The notes beneath the pieces were generated by a model. That model ran no database searches. It saw only the letters and a program-made list of their open reading frames with translations, and was not told the DNA's origin. Source: Protoeuglena noctilucae (taxonomy: Eukaryota; Chlorophyta; Pedinophyceae; Marsupiomonadales; Marsupiomonadaceae). Taken from it: a stretch of DNA of 64,000 nt. A program made the translations under genes and the position numbers. Numbering within the stretch: the stretch's first letter is position 1; each line of letters begins with the position of its first letter. Positions 25,032 through 41,500 of this stretch are shown here, one piece after another. Where the stretch lies: NCBI GenBank assembly GCA_958009085.1, contig OY253668.1, positions 1,178,001 through 1,242,000 on the forward strand. The letters run 5' to 3'.

Positions 25032-27919
25032 TCAGGTCACGTCCACAGCTAAGTCCCTGTACCTCCTCAGCGTCTCCTCAAAAGCCTCATCCGACTCGGA
25101 CAGGCGGTGGGCTGCCTGCGGGGTCAAAGGAAAGCTCTGTGTTCACGGGGCTCGTCCCATGCATGCCATCATGGCGTTTAATCAAGCTAACCTCCCCCTC
25201 TCACCTGGGGCAGCTCGAGGTCTTCCACGTCCGTCGCCTCCGCCCGGTGCGGCAGGCCCCCGTTCACGTACAGCACCCGCAGTCCCTTGCCCGAGGCCGG
25301 CACGCCGGGGCAAGGGTCTGCGAATCCCCACAGCCGCCCGCGCCCCGCCCCGGGCACCTTGGCCACGCGACCCCTTGACCCCCGGCACTGCCACTGCACT
25401 GCGTGGGTGACATCCACGCAGCGGGCCGGCTCGGCGAGCAGGCCGTAGTCGGCGCGGACCACCACCACGCCGCCCGCGCCCATGGCCTCCCGGGCGCTCT
25501 GCTCCGCCACCGGCCGCAACAGCCGCGCCACTGCGAGGGGCGTGGATACCATCGGGGGTGACTAATGAGGCGGCGAGGGTGGTAGGTCATTACTGGGGCA
25601 TAAGAGATGCTACAAGGATCAGTTGCAGACCCAGATGTCGGCTGCTAGTGGCCAGGGGCTCCACCCTGCACTCAAGGGTTCTACCCTGCAAGCACGACTG
25701 CCAGCACAGCGCCCCCACCTGCGTCGACCAGCTTCTGCGCCCTCTTTGCCGCCTCCAGATCCTCCCGGGTCACCGCAGCTGCGCGGAACCGTCGGTACGC
25801 CCACCTGGCCGGCCTCACGATCCCCAGGTACACCCCCGCTGCCAGAACCGGCGCAGCAGCGGCCGCGAGGGTGGCCTGCACGGGAGACGGAACCAAAACC
25901 CATCTCTCGTTCGCGTTTCCGCATTTGCAATCGCATTAGGATGTGCGTAGGAGCATGCTGCACATGAAAGTGTTGACGCGGGGCGCATGGGTAGGCTGCA
26001 CGCCCACGCACCCACGACGCCTCTTCTGGCTTTGACGCCCACGGGCTCCCGTACCACGTGACGGGGACGTCCAGCCGGTGCCCCGCTTGCGCGTAGGACG
26101 ACTTGCCCACGACGCCCCCTGGTTGCCACAGCACGGCATGCGTGGCGCTTCGGCGCTTGCCGAGCTTGCGTGTCTGCACGGGCGGTGGCGAGGGGCAGTC
26201 GGCCAACAGGAGTCGTCAAGTGCGGATACAAGGGCTCGCTGCTCGTTATCGCTGGCCCTGTGGTTTCCAAGGGCCCACGAGCCCACCATAAGTGGTGCCA
26301 GTTGGGCTGATGGCGGATGCGCTCCCACGCGCAGCTCTCACCACGGACAGCTCGATTTCCGGGAAGCTGTGCGCAATGAGCTTGACGCGTGCGCCGAAGC
26401 TGCCCCACTCGGTGCCCTTGGACGCAGCCACCGTCAGCGCGGCGGACCCCGCGCCCAACTCGACTTTGAGCGTCGCGGACCGGCCCCGAACAGAGGCGTC
26501 GCCGGGGCGCTTGTGCTGCTGCGGGAAGGACGTCGTGAGACACTTTGAGCACGAGTCGAGCAAGAGATCGCAGCTGGGCCCTGCGCTTGAAACTGCGGAG
26601 GCTCTGCAGATGTTGCAAATATGTAGCGCCCGCGGGCTCTTACCAGCGTGAGCGCGAGGCCCGTGTCCGGCCCGACCGTCCAGGAGAGCGTCCCGGAGTT
26701 GGCAGCGGGGACGGTGGAAAAGGCGCGGTGGAGGTGGAGGTGCAGAGAGGGGTAGCTGCCCCCAGCGAGCAAGTCAGAGGTCCCTTGGTATTGGAGCTGG
26801 ACCAGGAGCTGGTCGGAGGGCGTGAGATTCCTCGACAACACGAGGGTCGCAGACGCAGACTCGGCCCCGGCTGTGCAGGAGACCTACGGGGCACCGAGTG
26901 AGGAGTAGGGATCGTAGCTGCCCTGTCAGGGTGGCAGGCGTGCCGGGATGACGCGACGGCGGGGCATGGCGGGGCAGCGGAGTCGCAGCGCACCTGCACG
27001 TGGCTGTCAGGCGAGAGGGTCCAGTCCGCAGTGCCCGTGGCGGTCGCCTGGCCTAGTTGTGCCAGCAACACGCGGTCGCCCCCTGCGGCGATGAGCCCCT
27101 GCTTCGAGAGGAAGTCGAAGCCCATGCTGGCGTTGACGGTGGGAAGCGCCTGCGCCCGCACGCTGTTCCGATGGGCCATGGCCCGGATGCCTGGGGCGGG
27201 AGCGGGTGGGGACATCATGGTGGGCAGGGGCAGAGCAGCGTGGTGCTCGCGAGGGTGCCGCGACTCACGGAACCGCCGGCCGCGCAATTGAGAGATTGAG
27301 AGGACTCACTCCGGGCCGGGCGCGGCCGCCCGTCCACCACGAGCACCGTCGTCGACGTGAATTCCGTCGCACGGCCCAGCGCGCGCTCCCGAGCTTCCAG
27401 CATCTCCTCCCACTTACGCTTCACGTCGCCGTCGAACGTGGTAATCGCGGTCCCCTGTCGTAGTGCATCCGGCCCGAGCCTGTCGAAGATCTCGCGCTTC
27501 CGAGGGTCCGTGAGCACTGCACCGAGTAAGGGGCATCCGTCTGAAGCATGGGAAGCTTCTATGGATCCATGAAACACCCTCAGCTGATGTACTGCTTCCA
27601 TGATTTTGGAAACACATTGGCATCGGCTGATGCGCGACCCCTGCGCGCGGCGGCCAGCCCCGACCTTCATGTGCTTGCGAAAGCGCAGCGAAGAGCTGCG
27701 TGGCCTGATCCCGGAGTTCAGGGTCCCTGCGATCGTGTGGAACGTCACCAGAGTAAAGCACAGCGACGCAACCTGGCGGCGGCCGCGTGCGACGACGGGA
27801 ACGCACCTTTGCTTGTCCGGGTGAAGCGTCTGAGCTAGGGACCTATACGCCCGCCTAATCTCCTCAACCGTAGCGGTGCTCGGCACGCCCAGGATGCCAT
27901 AGTAATCGTCCGTGTCCAT
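25032..27919 (-). CDS. DNAJC11: DNAJC11-like J-domain protein
   Basis: Ten exons: 27919-27807, 27726-27665, 27516-27310, 27190-26994, 26883-26644, 26518-26329, 26118-26012, 25875-25719, 25530-25205, 25115-25032. The product is 560 aa, essentially the family length (559 in human). An N-terminal J domain carries the HPD motif (LAQTLHPDKQ) and continues with RDPELRDQATQLFAALSQAHE. The middle is a long beta-rich region resembling the barrel-like domain of DNAJC11 (LVLSRNLTPSDQLLVQLQYQG, QHKRPGDASVRG). One hydrophobic helix (APVLAAGVYLGIV) and the C-terminal DUF3395 region follow (VVVVRADYGLLAE, LWGFADPCPG, LRVLYVNGGLPHR). In animals it associates with the MICOS/SAM complexes of mitochondria; the same location is inferred. 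Exon 6's 3' boundary is the least certain junction. The 5' end faces MCM7 across about 570 bases. Confidence 0.88.
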
Positions 27920-28485
27920 CTCGGGTTCCCCCGCCTCTTGCGGCCCCCCGGGCTAGAGGCCTTTGGTCCCAGCCTCCTCCCCTCCTCCCCCCGGCCCTTC
28001 GCCCCCCCTTCGTGTGCGTGTCGAGGCAATGACGCAGCCACCTATCCAATGGGTACGGCCAGAGAGACAGCGGCTTGGGAATGCCGCGAAGCACTCCGCT
28101 GCAAGTGAGTAACAGGGTTGTTAAGGCCGTGTTCCGCAAGGTCTGGATCGGGACGAAGGGGACGTCGATATGCTTTCATCAGCTGCGCAGACTGGCATGT
28201 TGGCGCGGACAACCGAGGGCACCTGCGCTGGAATAGTGTGTAAAAGCCAGTTCCCCCGCCTCTGCCGCGGTCGATGCGACCTCCGCGTGCATGATTTGTT
28301 CGCTTATCACGTCACCGCTGCGTCAACATAGTTCGTTGCCGTCACCGCGCCCCCCGCGCTTCTCCCGCCCGCCCAGCGTGCTCAGCCTGGCTGTGCAGTC
28401 CCGCGCATTGACGCGGAACCTTCACACGCCGCGCCTGTGACTGAGCCGAAGCTCTGCGAGCACAGATACCCTAGGCTGGGCGGGG
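27920..28485. other. Divergent promoter region, DNAJC11 / MCM7
   Basis: About 566 bases between divergent start codons, with a long pyrimidine-rich run near 27950-28015 just upstream of DNAJC11. No exon, repeat unit or RNA gene seen. Confidence 0.45.
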
Positions 28486-32927
<4,442 letters not shown>

Positions 32928-33081
32928 AACCACGCAGGCGGAACTAGATTCACAGATTGCCACAGTCTGTGGCGACGGTGATACATGGACTTTTCACGAC
33001 GGGCGCTCCATGGCCTGGCTGGACAGGGCGCTGGCTACGTGCGCGGCGCTGCGCTTGGTGGCCGTCGACGCTGTGCCGCCG

Positions 33082-33910
33082 TCACTTGGTGCGCTTGCGG
33101 TCCCGCGCCACATACACGTGCATGAACTCGTCCATCGCGGCCACCATCTTGGCAGAAATCTGGGGCATGTCGTAGAACAGGAGCGCGTACACCCGCTTGC
33201 CGCCCTTGTCCGCCCACCTGCGGAGAGGGCGAGGTTCGGTAACACTCGCCGCATGCATTCGTGATTTAGGGCCCGGTGGCCGCGCGAGGAGGCGGTGCGC
33301 TGAAGTGCCCCTATGTCCCGCGACTCCGTCGCCCGGACTCACATGAGCGCCCAGCCCGTGGACTTCTCCGGCGACACATTCATGTTGCGACCATACACCA
33401 TGCGGTGCTCCGGCTGGTAGCGGTGCACCTCGTACCGGCGGGTGTTCCCGGCGATCGTGAACGTGAGCCCGCGCTTCATCGCAGTCTCCCGGTCCTCGAG
33501 TAGGGCGGGAATCTCGAGCAGCTCCTCCTGCGTGCAGTCATGGACGCGCCTCTCAAAGCCCCGGGGTTCCCGGCCGCTCGGTTCCCGCGTGCACATTGTT
33601 TACATCATTCTGACGAGGACTATGGCCGGCCCGCACCTTCTTGACCTCGCCCGTGCGCATGAGGACCTCGCCGGTGGAATCAAAGACCACCATGAAAGAC
33701 CCGTCGCCGAGGAGGGTCGTGCCGCCCGATATTCTGCGCTTGCAAGAGAACGTGACTTGCAGCCGGAAAGCGGCCGCACGAGAGCTGCCGAGCGAGGCCC
33801 AGGAGCAGTCGCGGGGCCACTCACAGGTCGCTCTTCCCCGTCGCGTTGCGGAACAGCTGCTTGCCCCCCCCGCTGGCAATGCCGAAGTTCTTCTTCAGCC
33901 GCTGCAACAT
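33082..33910 (-). CDS. Unrecognised 175-aa protein with profilin-like features
   Basis: Four exons: 33910-33825, 33733-33637, 33551-33343, 33217-33082; phases close. I do not recognise the family. The start (MLQRLKKNFGIASGGG) is basic. The middle has LLGDGSFMVVFDSTGEVLMR, then an acidic helix (TQEELLEIPALLED). The C-terminal half has GLTFTIAGNTRRYEVHRY, RMVYGRNMNVSP, RVYALLFYD and a final helix (AKMVAAMDEFMHVYVARD). The order, a strand with a buried glycine, an 'EE' helix, a GLTF...G strand, a basic loop and a closing helix, recalls the profilin or roadblock/longin fold, but no diagnostic profilin motif is present. The fold is only a suggestion. No signal peptide or membrane segment. The acceptor at 33552 (tttgag) is the least usual junction. 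Confidence 0.55.
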
Positions 33911-34414
33911 CCTCGTCGTCCGATCGCCCCTGCGGCCATCAGGGGAGCGAGCGTCGGGACGTGTCCCCTGAGCCCGCTGCCCATGCGCTCCCGCGGCCAC
34001 CCTAGCCCCAGTGAGCGACGAAGCGCATCACTTGAGGCCACTCCAGGCCAGCTCCCTTCGTCAGCAAGGTCAAGCAACTGTTCCTTTCTCAAAAGCTGGC
34101 TAGAGAGAGCAGGGAAGAGTCAGTGACAGCTCGGCCTCAGTGTTCACTCAAATCAGCAGTTTCGAGAGTTGGTGGACAGGGGAGGGCGAGGGCGTGATTG
34201 TGGCGAATGTCGCGGCTTGCAGGTTGCCCCGTCCGTACTGACGTACTGACGTGCGGACGCCAGCGCGCAGAGATCAAAGCTCCCTCACGTCTCGGTAGAC
34301 AGCGCGATGGCAGACATGGCAATCCGATAGCACACAAGCACGCTTCTTGAGGCCGTTGGCTGGACATTGGGGCCGCATTTCTTGGCTTTGTCAACTGTCG
34401 TCGACTTTGCGGCG
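33911..34414. other. Divergent promoter region
   Basis: About 500 bases between the start codons of the 175-aa protein (-) and the M20 peptidase (+). A short duplicated 'gtactgac' lies near 34235-34250. Nothing else recognised. Confidence 0.4.
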
Positions 34415-36882
34415 ATGCCGGCACCTGCCGGTGGCAGTCGGCCCCATGAGATCGATGTCGTAGACCCAGACCCGAAAGCTCAGCCAGCGGAGCCTAAGGC
34501 CGAGCCTCCTTCCTCCCCGCTTCCCCCCGCGGCCGGGCCCCTCCCACCGCATCCCCGATCGGACGCCGTGGGCCACCATGAGCCCTCGTACGTCGGAGTG
34601 AGGATGCTGTGGTCGCGATGGCTGCTTGTTGCGACCAGAACCTCGCTTTGCCACTTCAAATGACGACCTGGTCCCCGAGCACACAGGACGCCTTTCGCGT
34701 GGTGGGGCTGCTCTGTGCTCTTCTCGTCGGTCTCATGGCCGTCACTCTCGGCTACGGCATCGCCGCCATGCCCGACCCTCCTACCTTCGACCCCGTGCGC
34801 ATCGATGTGCCGGAGCCCGAGGCGATTATCGAGCGCTTGCGAGGGTTCCTGCGGTGGGCATGCACACTGCTAACGGCTGCAGCCTCGGCACAATATCCAC
34901 GTCGCAGTCCTCACTGCATCTCCATCACCCACTCCTTTCGCAGGCTGCCGACCGTGTGCGATGCGTCTGCGCCAGACCACGTGGGACCAGCAAACGCGTC
35001 GACGTTCCAGGTAACGTTGCGGACAGGACTCGATCCTTTGTCGTGGTAAGCTACTGCTAGCTGACCGCTGCTTGCATGGGTGCTGCTGCAGGCGGCCATC
35101 GATTACATTGAGGGTGCGTACCCGGAAGTGTCGACGCACCTGACCAGGGAACTCGTCAACGGGTACACGATGGTGTACACGTGGCCGGGATCAGACCCCA
35201 CGCTCGGTGAGATTGGGTGGGGGTTTGTGTGCCACTCCCACTGCATGCATGCCGCATCTTGCCCCCCGTTGCCGACCATCCCATCCTCATCAGTGCCCTT
35301 ACCGCAGAGCCCGCCCTTCTCGTCTCGCACTACGACGTCGTCCCAGCCGCGGCGTCGGACGGCTGGTCTCACGACCCTTTCGACGCCGATGTGGTGGACG
35401 GGGCGGGCGCCGATGTCGACATCCGCCAGGGGTTCGGGGAAGCGCGCGCCAGGGGGGCCCGCATCATCGCGCGTGGCACGCTGGATATCAAGACGGGGGT
35501 GACGGGGCCTCTGGAAGGCGTGTCCCTGCTCCTGTCCCAGGGCTTTCAACCGAAGCGGACCGTCATTCTGGCGTTCGGGCACGAAGAGGAGGTGGGGGGC
35601 GAGTACGGGGCGAAGGCAGTCGCGTCGCTGCTGCGATCGCGAGGCACGCGCCTGGCGCTCGTGGTCGACGAGGGCGGCACCATCCTGGTGGACGGCATCG
35701 GCGGTGGGAGGCTGGCGTCTGGCCCCGTCGCGATCGTCGGCACGGCAGAGAAGGGCTACCTCTCGTTGCGAGCCGACATCCTCGTCCCTGAGCCGGGCCA
35801 CAGGTGAGCACCTCTCGGGCCGGGTGACGGCATCCTGGCTCGTCACAGCGGTCGTTATCACGGGCACCTGCCTCTGTGCGCAGCTCCATGCCCCGCACGG
35901 ACGGCCTCTCCGCCGCGACGGTGGCGGCGGACATCATGGCAGCTGTGGTGCGGCGGCCGCCTTCGGGCTCCCTCGCGGCGCCCACGACCGACATGCTCAG
36001 GCACCTCGCGCACCGCGCCCCTCTTCACCTGCGCCCGCTCATGGCCAACCCCGAGGTGCGACGCCCCCCTCCTTCCTCGCCCGCGCCTGCCAAGCACCTC
36101 CGTCGCCCACCCCTCACATCACCCACCGTCACCCCCCGCAGCACTGGCTGTCGTGCGCGCTCTTCACGCGGGCTTTCCGCTCCCAATCTTCCTCGGCAGC
36201 CCTCACCCGCACCACAGCTGCAGTCACCCTGTCGAGCCTGGGTGTGGCAGAGAACGTCGTCCCCGCGACAGCGTCCGTCACTGTGAACTTCCGCATTCTG
36301 CCTGGGGTTTCTCTCGACTATCCTGCTGAGTATTTGAATAACCTGCTGGGCAAGCACGCGAAGGTGACCTGCTTTGGCGGGGAGACCTGGTTACGTGCCT
36401 GGCCCAGCATCGTGGGACCTGACTTTGCATGGCCCCCGCTGCCCGCAGTACGTCACCCTGTCTCCGACTCGCCCGGGCAACAAGGCCTCTCCGATCACGG
36501 ACGCATCGGGTCCCGCGTTCCACCTCCTGCGCCGCGCCATCCTCGAGACGCTGCCGCGCGAGGGAGAGACCTTGACCGTGGCCCCGTTCCTGCTGACCGG
36601 GATGACGGACTCGCGGCACTACGTCGACCTGTCGCGCGGGGGCATCCTGAGGTGACTTAGCGCGCAGCGGGTGCCTGGATGCTCGAGAACCCGCTGCTTG
36701 CGCTCGTAACACCACTGCCCTTCGGTCGCCTGCCCAGGTTCTCGCCGTACCGGGTCAACCAGTCTGCAGGAGACCTGGGCATGATCCACGGCATCGACGA
36801 GAGCATCGCGGTCGAGGACGTTGTCAACGGCGTGGCGTTCTACGCACGCCTCATCACGCTGCTGGGCTCGGAGGAGCTCTAG
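34415..36882 (+). CDS. Membrane-anchored M20 metallopeptidase, PM20D1/carboxypeptidase S type
   Basis: Nine exons, 589 aa: 34415-34597, 34687-34853, 34944-35010, 35092-35206, 35308-35803, 35884-36055, 36142-36363, 36449-36651, 36738-36882. It starts with a Pro-rich cytosolic stretch (~60 aa), then one hydrophobic anchor (VVGLLCALLVGLMAVTLGYG), then an M20 zinc-peptidase domain. Metal-site motifs are present: LLVSHYDVVP (His and Asp), IARGTLDIKTG (Asp), FGHEEEVGG (Glu pair), VVDEGG, and a C-terminal histidine in MTDSRHYVDL. PM20D1 makes and hydrolyses N-fatty-acyl amino acids; yeast CPS1 is a vacuolar carboxypeptidase. The single N-terminal anchor fits either. The ATG at 34618 would give a form lacking the Pro-rich exon; I prefer 34415 because the donor at 34598 and acceptor at 34686 are both good. 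Confidence 0.85.
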
Positions 36883-36989
36883 ACTGGCCGAGCTTAGCGC
36901 GCCGAGAGGAGAGTCCCTTGGTTCAAACAATGCTCTTGAGCACGGAGTGCGCAGCTGACGAAACCGGTCCGAGGGAAGCCTTGGCGCCG

Positions 36990-37881
36990 TCAGACGGCAC
37001 CCCGGCGCGGCCTCACGATCGTGTCAATGACCCCGTAGTCCTTCGCGTCCCCCGCCGACATGTAGAGGTTGCGGGAGATGTCGTACTTGATCTTCTCGTA
37101 GTCGTTGCCCGTCTGCGTGGCCAGGAGCGCCGTGATGTAGTCCCGCTGCCGCAGCAGCTCGCGCGACTCCCGGTGGATGTCCGACGCCTGGCCCCGCGCC
37201 GCCCCCGACGGGTGGTGGAGCATCACGCGCGTGTTCGGGAGACAGTAGCGCTGCGGGGTCAAGGAGGGCGGCGGGTTGGTACCTCGCGCAGAGCCGGACA
37301 CAGCACTGCGACGGCCCCGCGAGAGCCACCCTGCTGCTGTTATGTTTCGTCACCTTGCCCTTCTGCCCCATGGCCAAAAGGAACCCCATCATGCCCATAC
37401 AGCCCCCGAAGCCGACGGTGGACACGTCCGACTTGACGTGGCGCATCGTGTCGTGCAGGGCAAGCATGGGCACGACCTCTCCTCCCGTGCCGTTGATGTA
37501 GAGCGAGATGTCCTTCTTGTTTTCGCTGTCTAGGTACAGCATCGTCGCGACCAGCTGGTTGCCCAGCTCCTCGTCGATCGCCTGGTAGAGGAAGATGATG
37601 CGGTCGCGGTACAGGCAGTTCCACAGGTCCACCCACTGCCAGTAGCCCTCGCGCTGGTTCCGGTAGGGCACCATCGGCACACCGATGGGGTAGGCCCGGT
37701 GCCCGCCCCGCCCAACGGCACGGCAGGCTAGACCCGCGCGGGGACGCGAGGGAGTCCTGCGGGGGGTGCGCGCGCGAGCGTCCCGTGGGTGGATCACCCG
37801 CGCGGGCAGGGAGGCAACCCGCCAGCCGCTGGGGCGAGATGAGGAAGCCCCGGAGCTCGCAAGAGGCGAAAATGGTCGCAT
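36990..37881 (-). CDS. CLPR1: ClpR1-like non-catalytic subunit of the plastid Clp protease
   Basis: Two exons: 37881-37354 and 37250-36990, 262 aa. ClpR proteins assemble with ClpP in the plastid protease ring but lack the active site. YRNQREGYWQWVDLWNCLYRD and DEELGNQLVATMLYLDSENK match plant ClpR1 best. Where ClpP has GQAASMG with the catalytic serine, this protein has FGGCMGMMGFLLAMGQKGK, so the serine is absent. The histidine strand (RVMLHHPSG) and the handle helix region (ARGQASDIHRES) remain. The first ~65 residues are rich in Ser, Ala and Arg and fit a plastid transit peptide. The frame stays open upstream, with other in-frame ATGs at 38001 and 38298; I chose 37881 because it gives a leader of normal length. 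The stop is only 107 bases from that of the convergent M20 gene. Confidence 0.85.
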
Positions 37882-38591
37882 GTGATTGCGCGCTTGGAAG
37901 ATCGGCGCGTCTGATGGGCGGGAGACCGGCTCGCGGGAGCTCGCCGCCACTGGCCGTTCCGATGGCCTGCTTGCGCCGGGAGGCCGTAGAGGCGGACCCA
38001 TGCGCGCCCCGATGCCCACCTGCTTGATGCAAGATCTGGCGTGCAGACCCGAGACACGCTCGCGAGCGCGGCCATCTAGCTCCTGGAACCCAGCCCGCCC
38101 GACAAGGCCTCCTCCTGCTCCGCTTCGAGCACGATCCGCGAATGCGACCGAAAAAGCGGCACAAGCTGGTTCGCGGAGTCCCCTGCTGCGGCGCTCGGGG
38201 TGGGGGGATGACGATCCAGCGGTAGAGCCCGACACAGGACACACAGCCCACCGAGGTGATGGTGATTTGAGAAAGTGTGCAGATGGAAGGGGCGGCATCG
38301 CGTGACAACGTCCTCCTCATCCCCGACGTCAAGCGCCAGTAGGGCTCTACCAAACGTGTTGACTGCCGCTGCTTCGATGATTTGCGGGGTCCGGGACAAA
38401 CTTTCGACCATTCTCGATGGCCGGCATGCCCTGCCGGCTACTCCAGCCGTCGCAGGGCGAGGTACACGTGGTCGCACAGATGGGGCCCGCTTTCTCGGGC
38501 TTTCTCGGGCCCCACACAGGCTGAAGTCCCCCCCACAGGCCGGCTGGGGGAAGCTGGCTGTTCACGCGGCTTGGGAACGCTCTTTCGCGCC
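37882..38591. other. Divergent promoter region, CLPR1 / M8 protease
   Basis: About 710 bases. Part may be 5' coding sequence of CLPR1 if an upstream ATG is used. A small palindromic patch with a doubled ctttctcggg lies at about 38480-38510. No other exon is supported. Confidence 0.4.
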
Positions 38592-41500
38592 ATGACGACG
38601 GGGTCGTGGCCACGCCGCAGCGGGGTTTTGTCCCTCCTCTGCCATGCGGCGTTTTTCATCGCTGCTTGCTACCAATGCCTGGGCACATTGGCACAGTTCG
38701 TGGCGACGGCACGAGTGGAGGACGCTCTGCAGCCAGTGCATCCCGCAGAGCGTTACATGGCAGCACGGGTGCTGGACCTCCTGGCCTCTCCCGCCCTGTC
38801 CCAGCCCCGCCGTCGTCTCTCTGCCTCCACGCAGCCCATCCGCCTGCACGTGGAGTACACCCTCGACTCGTCCCTCAGCGCGTCGGACCAGGCCGCCCTC
38901 CGCGTCGTGATGACAGCGGCCGTGGCTGAGCTGCAGCGGCTGCTGGTGGGGGTGCGCCGGGCCCCAACTGGGCCCCTGACCCTCCCCATGCCTTGCGCGG
39001 CGTACAAGGACGGCGTGTGCGTGCAGATTGGCACCGTCGGCTACTGCTACGCGTCCCCTCAAAACCCGGTGAGCAACCATACAGAGGAACAAGCTCCTAA
39101 CCCCAACCTGGTCATTTGCAAAGGCCCTGCTGCTTGTCCACTTGCAGGACTTCTTCGGCTCGTACGTGCTGTGCGCGCCCCAGAACACGACGTCGTGCTT
39201 CACGTTCCCTGGCGGGGCGGGCCTGGCCAACACGGATGCGGTGGTGTACGTGTCCAACGCGTCCAAGCTCCCGGACGGGTCGGCGGCATGTGTGGCCGGG
39301 GAGGACCGCGCCGTGGGTGGCTGGTGCGTGCTGGACCCGACCGACAGCCGGCCGATTGCCACCTTCATCAACTGGTGCCCGGACGGCCTGGCACAGCTGT
39401 CGTCCCCGGCGCTGCTGCCGGGGCTGGTCGACACGGCGGTGCACGAGATGATGCACGGACTGGGCTTCACGCGTACGCTCTTCGACCACTACGTCGACGC
39501 CTCCACGGGCATCGCGCTGGGGTCCGCCAACACGGTGGCAGTGGACGCTTCGGGGGCGGTGCAGCTGACCACCCCCTCAGTGCGCCTGCTCGCTTCCAGC
39601 TACTTCCGGTGCACGTCGCTCAAGGGCCTGCCCCTGGAGACCAACGGGGGCAGCGCCACGGCCGGGTCCCACCAAAACCAGGCGATCGTGCCGGTGAGTT
39701 GGACTGGCGACGTGCCTGGCAGCCTCACTGAGTGGGGCGTGCCCAGTTCCTGGACCGCACCCGTCCGCGCCCGCGCCCGCGCTCGCAGATCGACTTGATG
39801 ACGGGCGTGGATGTGTCGTTTGGTCGAGAGCGCATCACATCTTTCACGGCAGCTGCCTTCAACGACACGGGGTGGTACGTGGTGGACACGTCGGCCTTCG
39901 CGCCCCCGGTCTACGCGCTGTGGGCCGGCTGCGACTTCCTCAACGACGTCGCCGCCAATCGATGCACCGAGAGCCCCCTGCCGGCGTCCCTGTCAACGGG
40001 CACCTTCGCAGTCGCTGGGACCACCAACGCCTGCAGTCCCGACTTGCGAGGCATCGGGGCCGCCGCCGAACTCGAGCTGCACCCGGGGTGAGGGGCCTAT
40101 GCTGTTGAGGGACCGAGGTTAGTAATATGGAGCGTCGTGTTCCTGTCTGCGCATCACCCGTGCGAATCGACGCACAGCGCCTGGTAACTGCCCAGTCCTG
40201 TCAGCCTCGCCCGCACCGCAGGTGTTACCAGGTGCGGCCCTACTCAGACCGTCGTTGCGGGGACGCCGCGGTGCAGCACAGCACGGCGGGGGAGCAGGCG
40301 TCGGTCTTTGGGTCCTTCTTCGGGCAGGGCTCGCAGTGCATCGCAGTCTCGATGCCGGGGACCCAGCAGACGCGGTCGGTGGCTGACAGCGCGGAGACGA
40401 TCGACGTCTCGCGCAGCGCGCCGGGAGCGCAGTGCATGAGGATGCAGTGCGAGGGTGAGGAGTGTGGCCTCAGGAGCAGTGCGTGGGTGAAGCTGCAACC
40501 ACCCCTCGCCCTGTGAAGCGCAAGGGAAGTGCCCACGTTGTCTGCCGCAGGAAGCGTGGGGTCGTACAAACTTTACGTCGATCTCTTCGGGGCTTTAATT
40601 GAATGCCCGGGCGGGAAGACGGTTACTGTTGGTGGGTCCGGGGCCGTGGTGGACTTCGGCCTCTCCTCTACCATATTAGGGCCCTGCCCTGACCCGGAGA
40701 AGCTCTGCCCCACGCTGGGATGTCCCGGGGACTGCAACGACAACGGGGCGTGCTACATGGGTTCGTGCCAATGCTATCCTGGGTATGCGGGTTCCGACTG
40801 CTCGGTCAGGTGCGTTCTTGGCTCTTTAATTGCCCAGGATTGGACAGCGGGCCCGTCTTTGGCCGCCCTGTCCGCTGCGGGTTTCATGGTCTCCGCCTGG
40901 CCCTCGCAGGACGTGCGGGCAGTGCGACCCGGCATTTGAGACGTGCGATGTGTCGACCAACGCGTGCGTCGGCACGGCCCCGCTCGACTACGCGGCGGCC
41001 TTCGCGACGCTGGCCGGGCCCCTCCAGACGTACATGGCAGTCGATGCGTCTGGCAACCCCGGCAGCCGCCCGACCCCCGTGGTGGTGCGTGGGGTGGCCA
41101 TGGACGGCTACCTGTCCAGCTGCCCGGTCCTTCTGGATACCGACGGAGACCGCGCCCTCACCTACGTCGACGTGGCCCAGGCGCCCCTCGCGGTCACCAA
41201 GACGGGCGCAGCGGGGGACTTCCGCGCCATCAACCAGGCCGTGGCGTCCGCCCCGCTGCTGCTTCCCTGCCCAGACGAGGCGTTCGGGAATCGGTGCCAG
41301 GGCTGCGCCGACCGGTTTACGGGCCTGCCCCCGCTGTTCCCGCTGCTGTCCGTCTGGCAGGCCCCGGCCGGCGACTCTCTGAGCTCCATCTCTGGGGCTG
41401 TCGTGGGCGGCGTGACGGTCGACGTGTCCAACTACGTCCTCTCGCCGCTCTCCACGGTGGTCGCGGAGGCGGTCGTCCTGTCCCGCATGTACAACGCCGG

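Noticed and set aside
38275-38595. Small open frames on both strands between CLPR1 and the M8 protease
   Set aside because: Short, without homology or supporting splice sites; best left as divergent promoter sequence.
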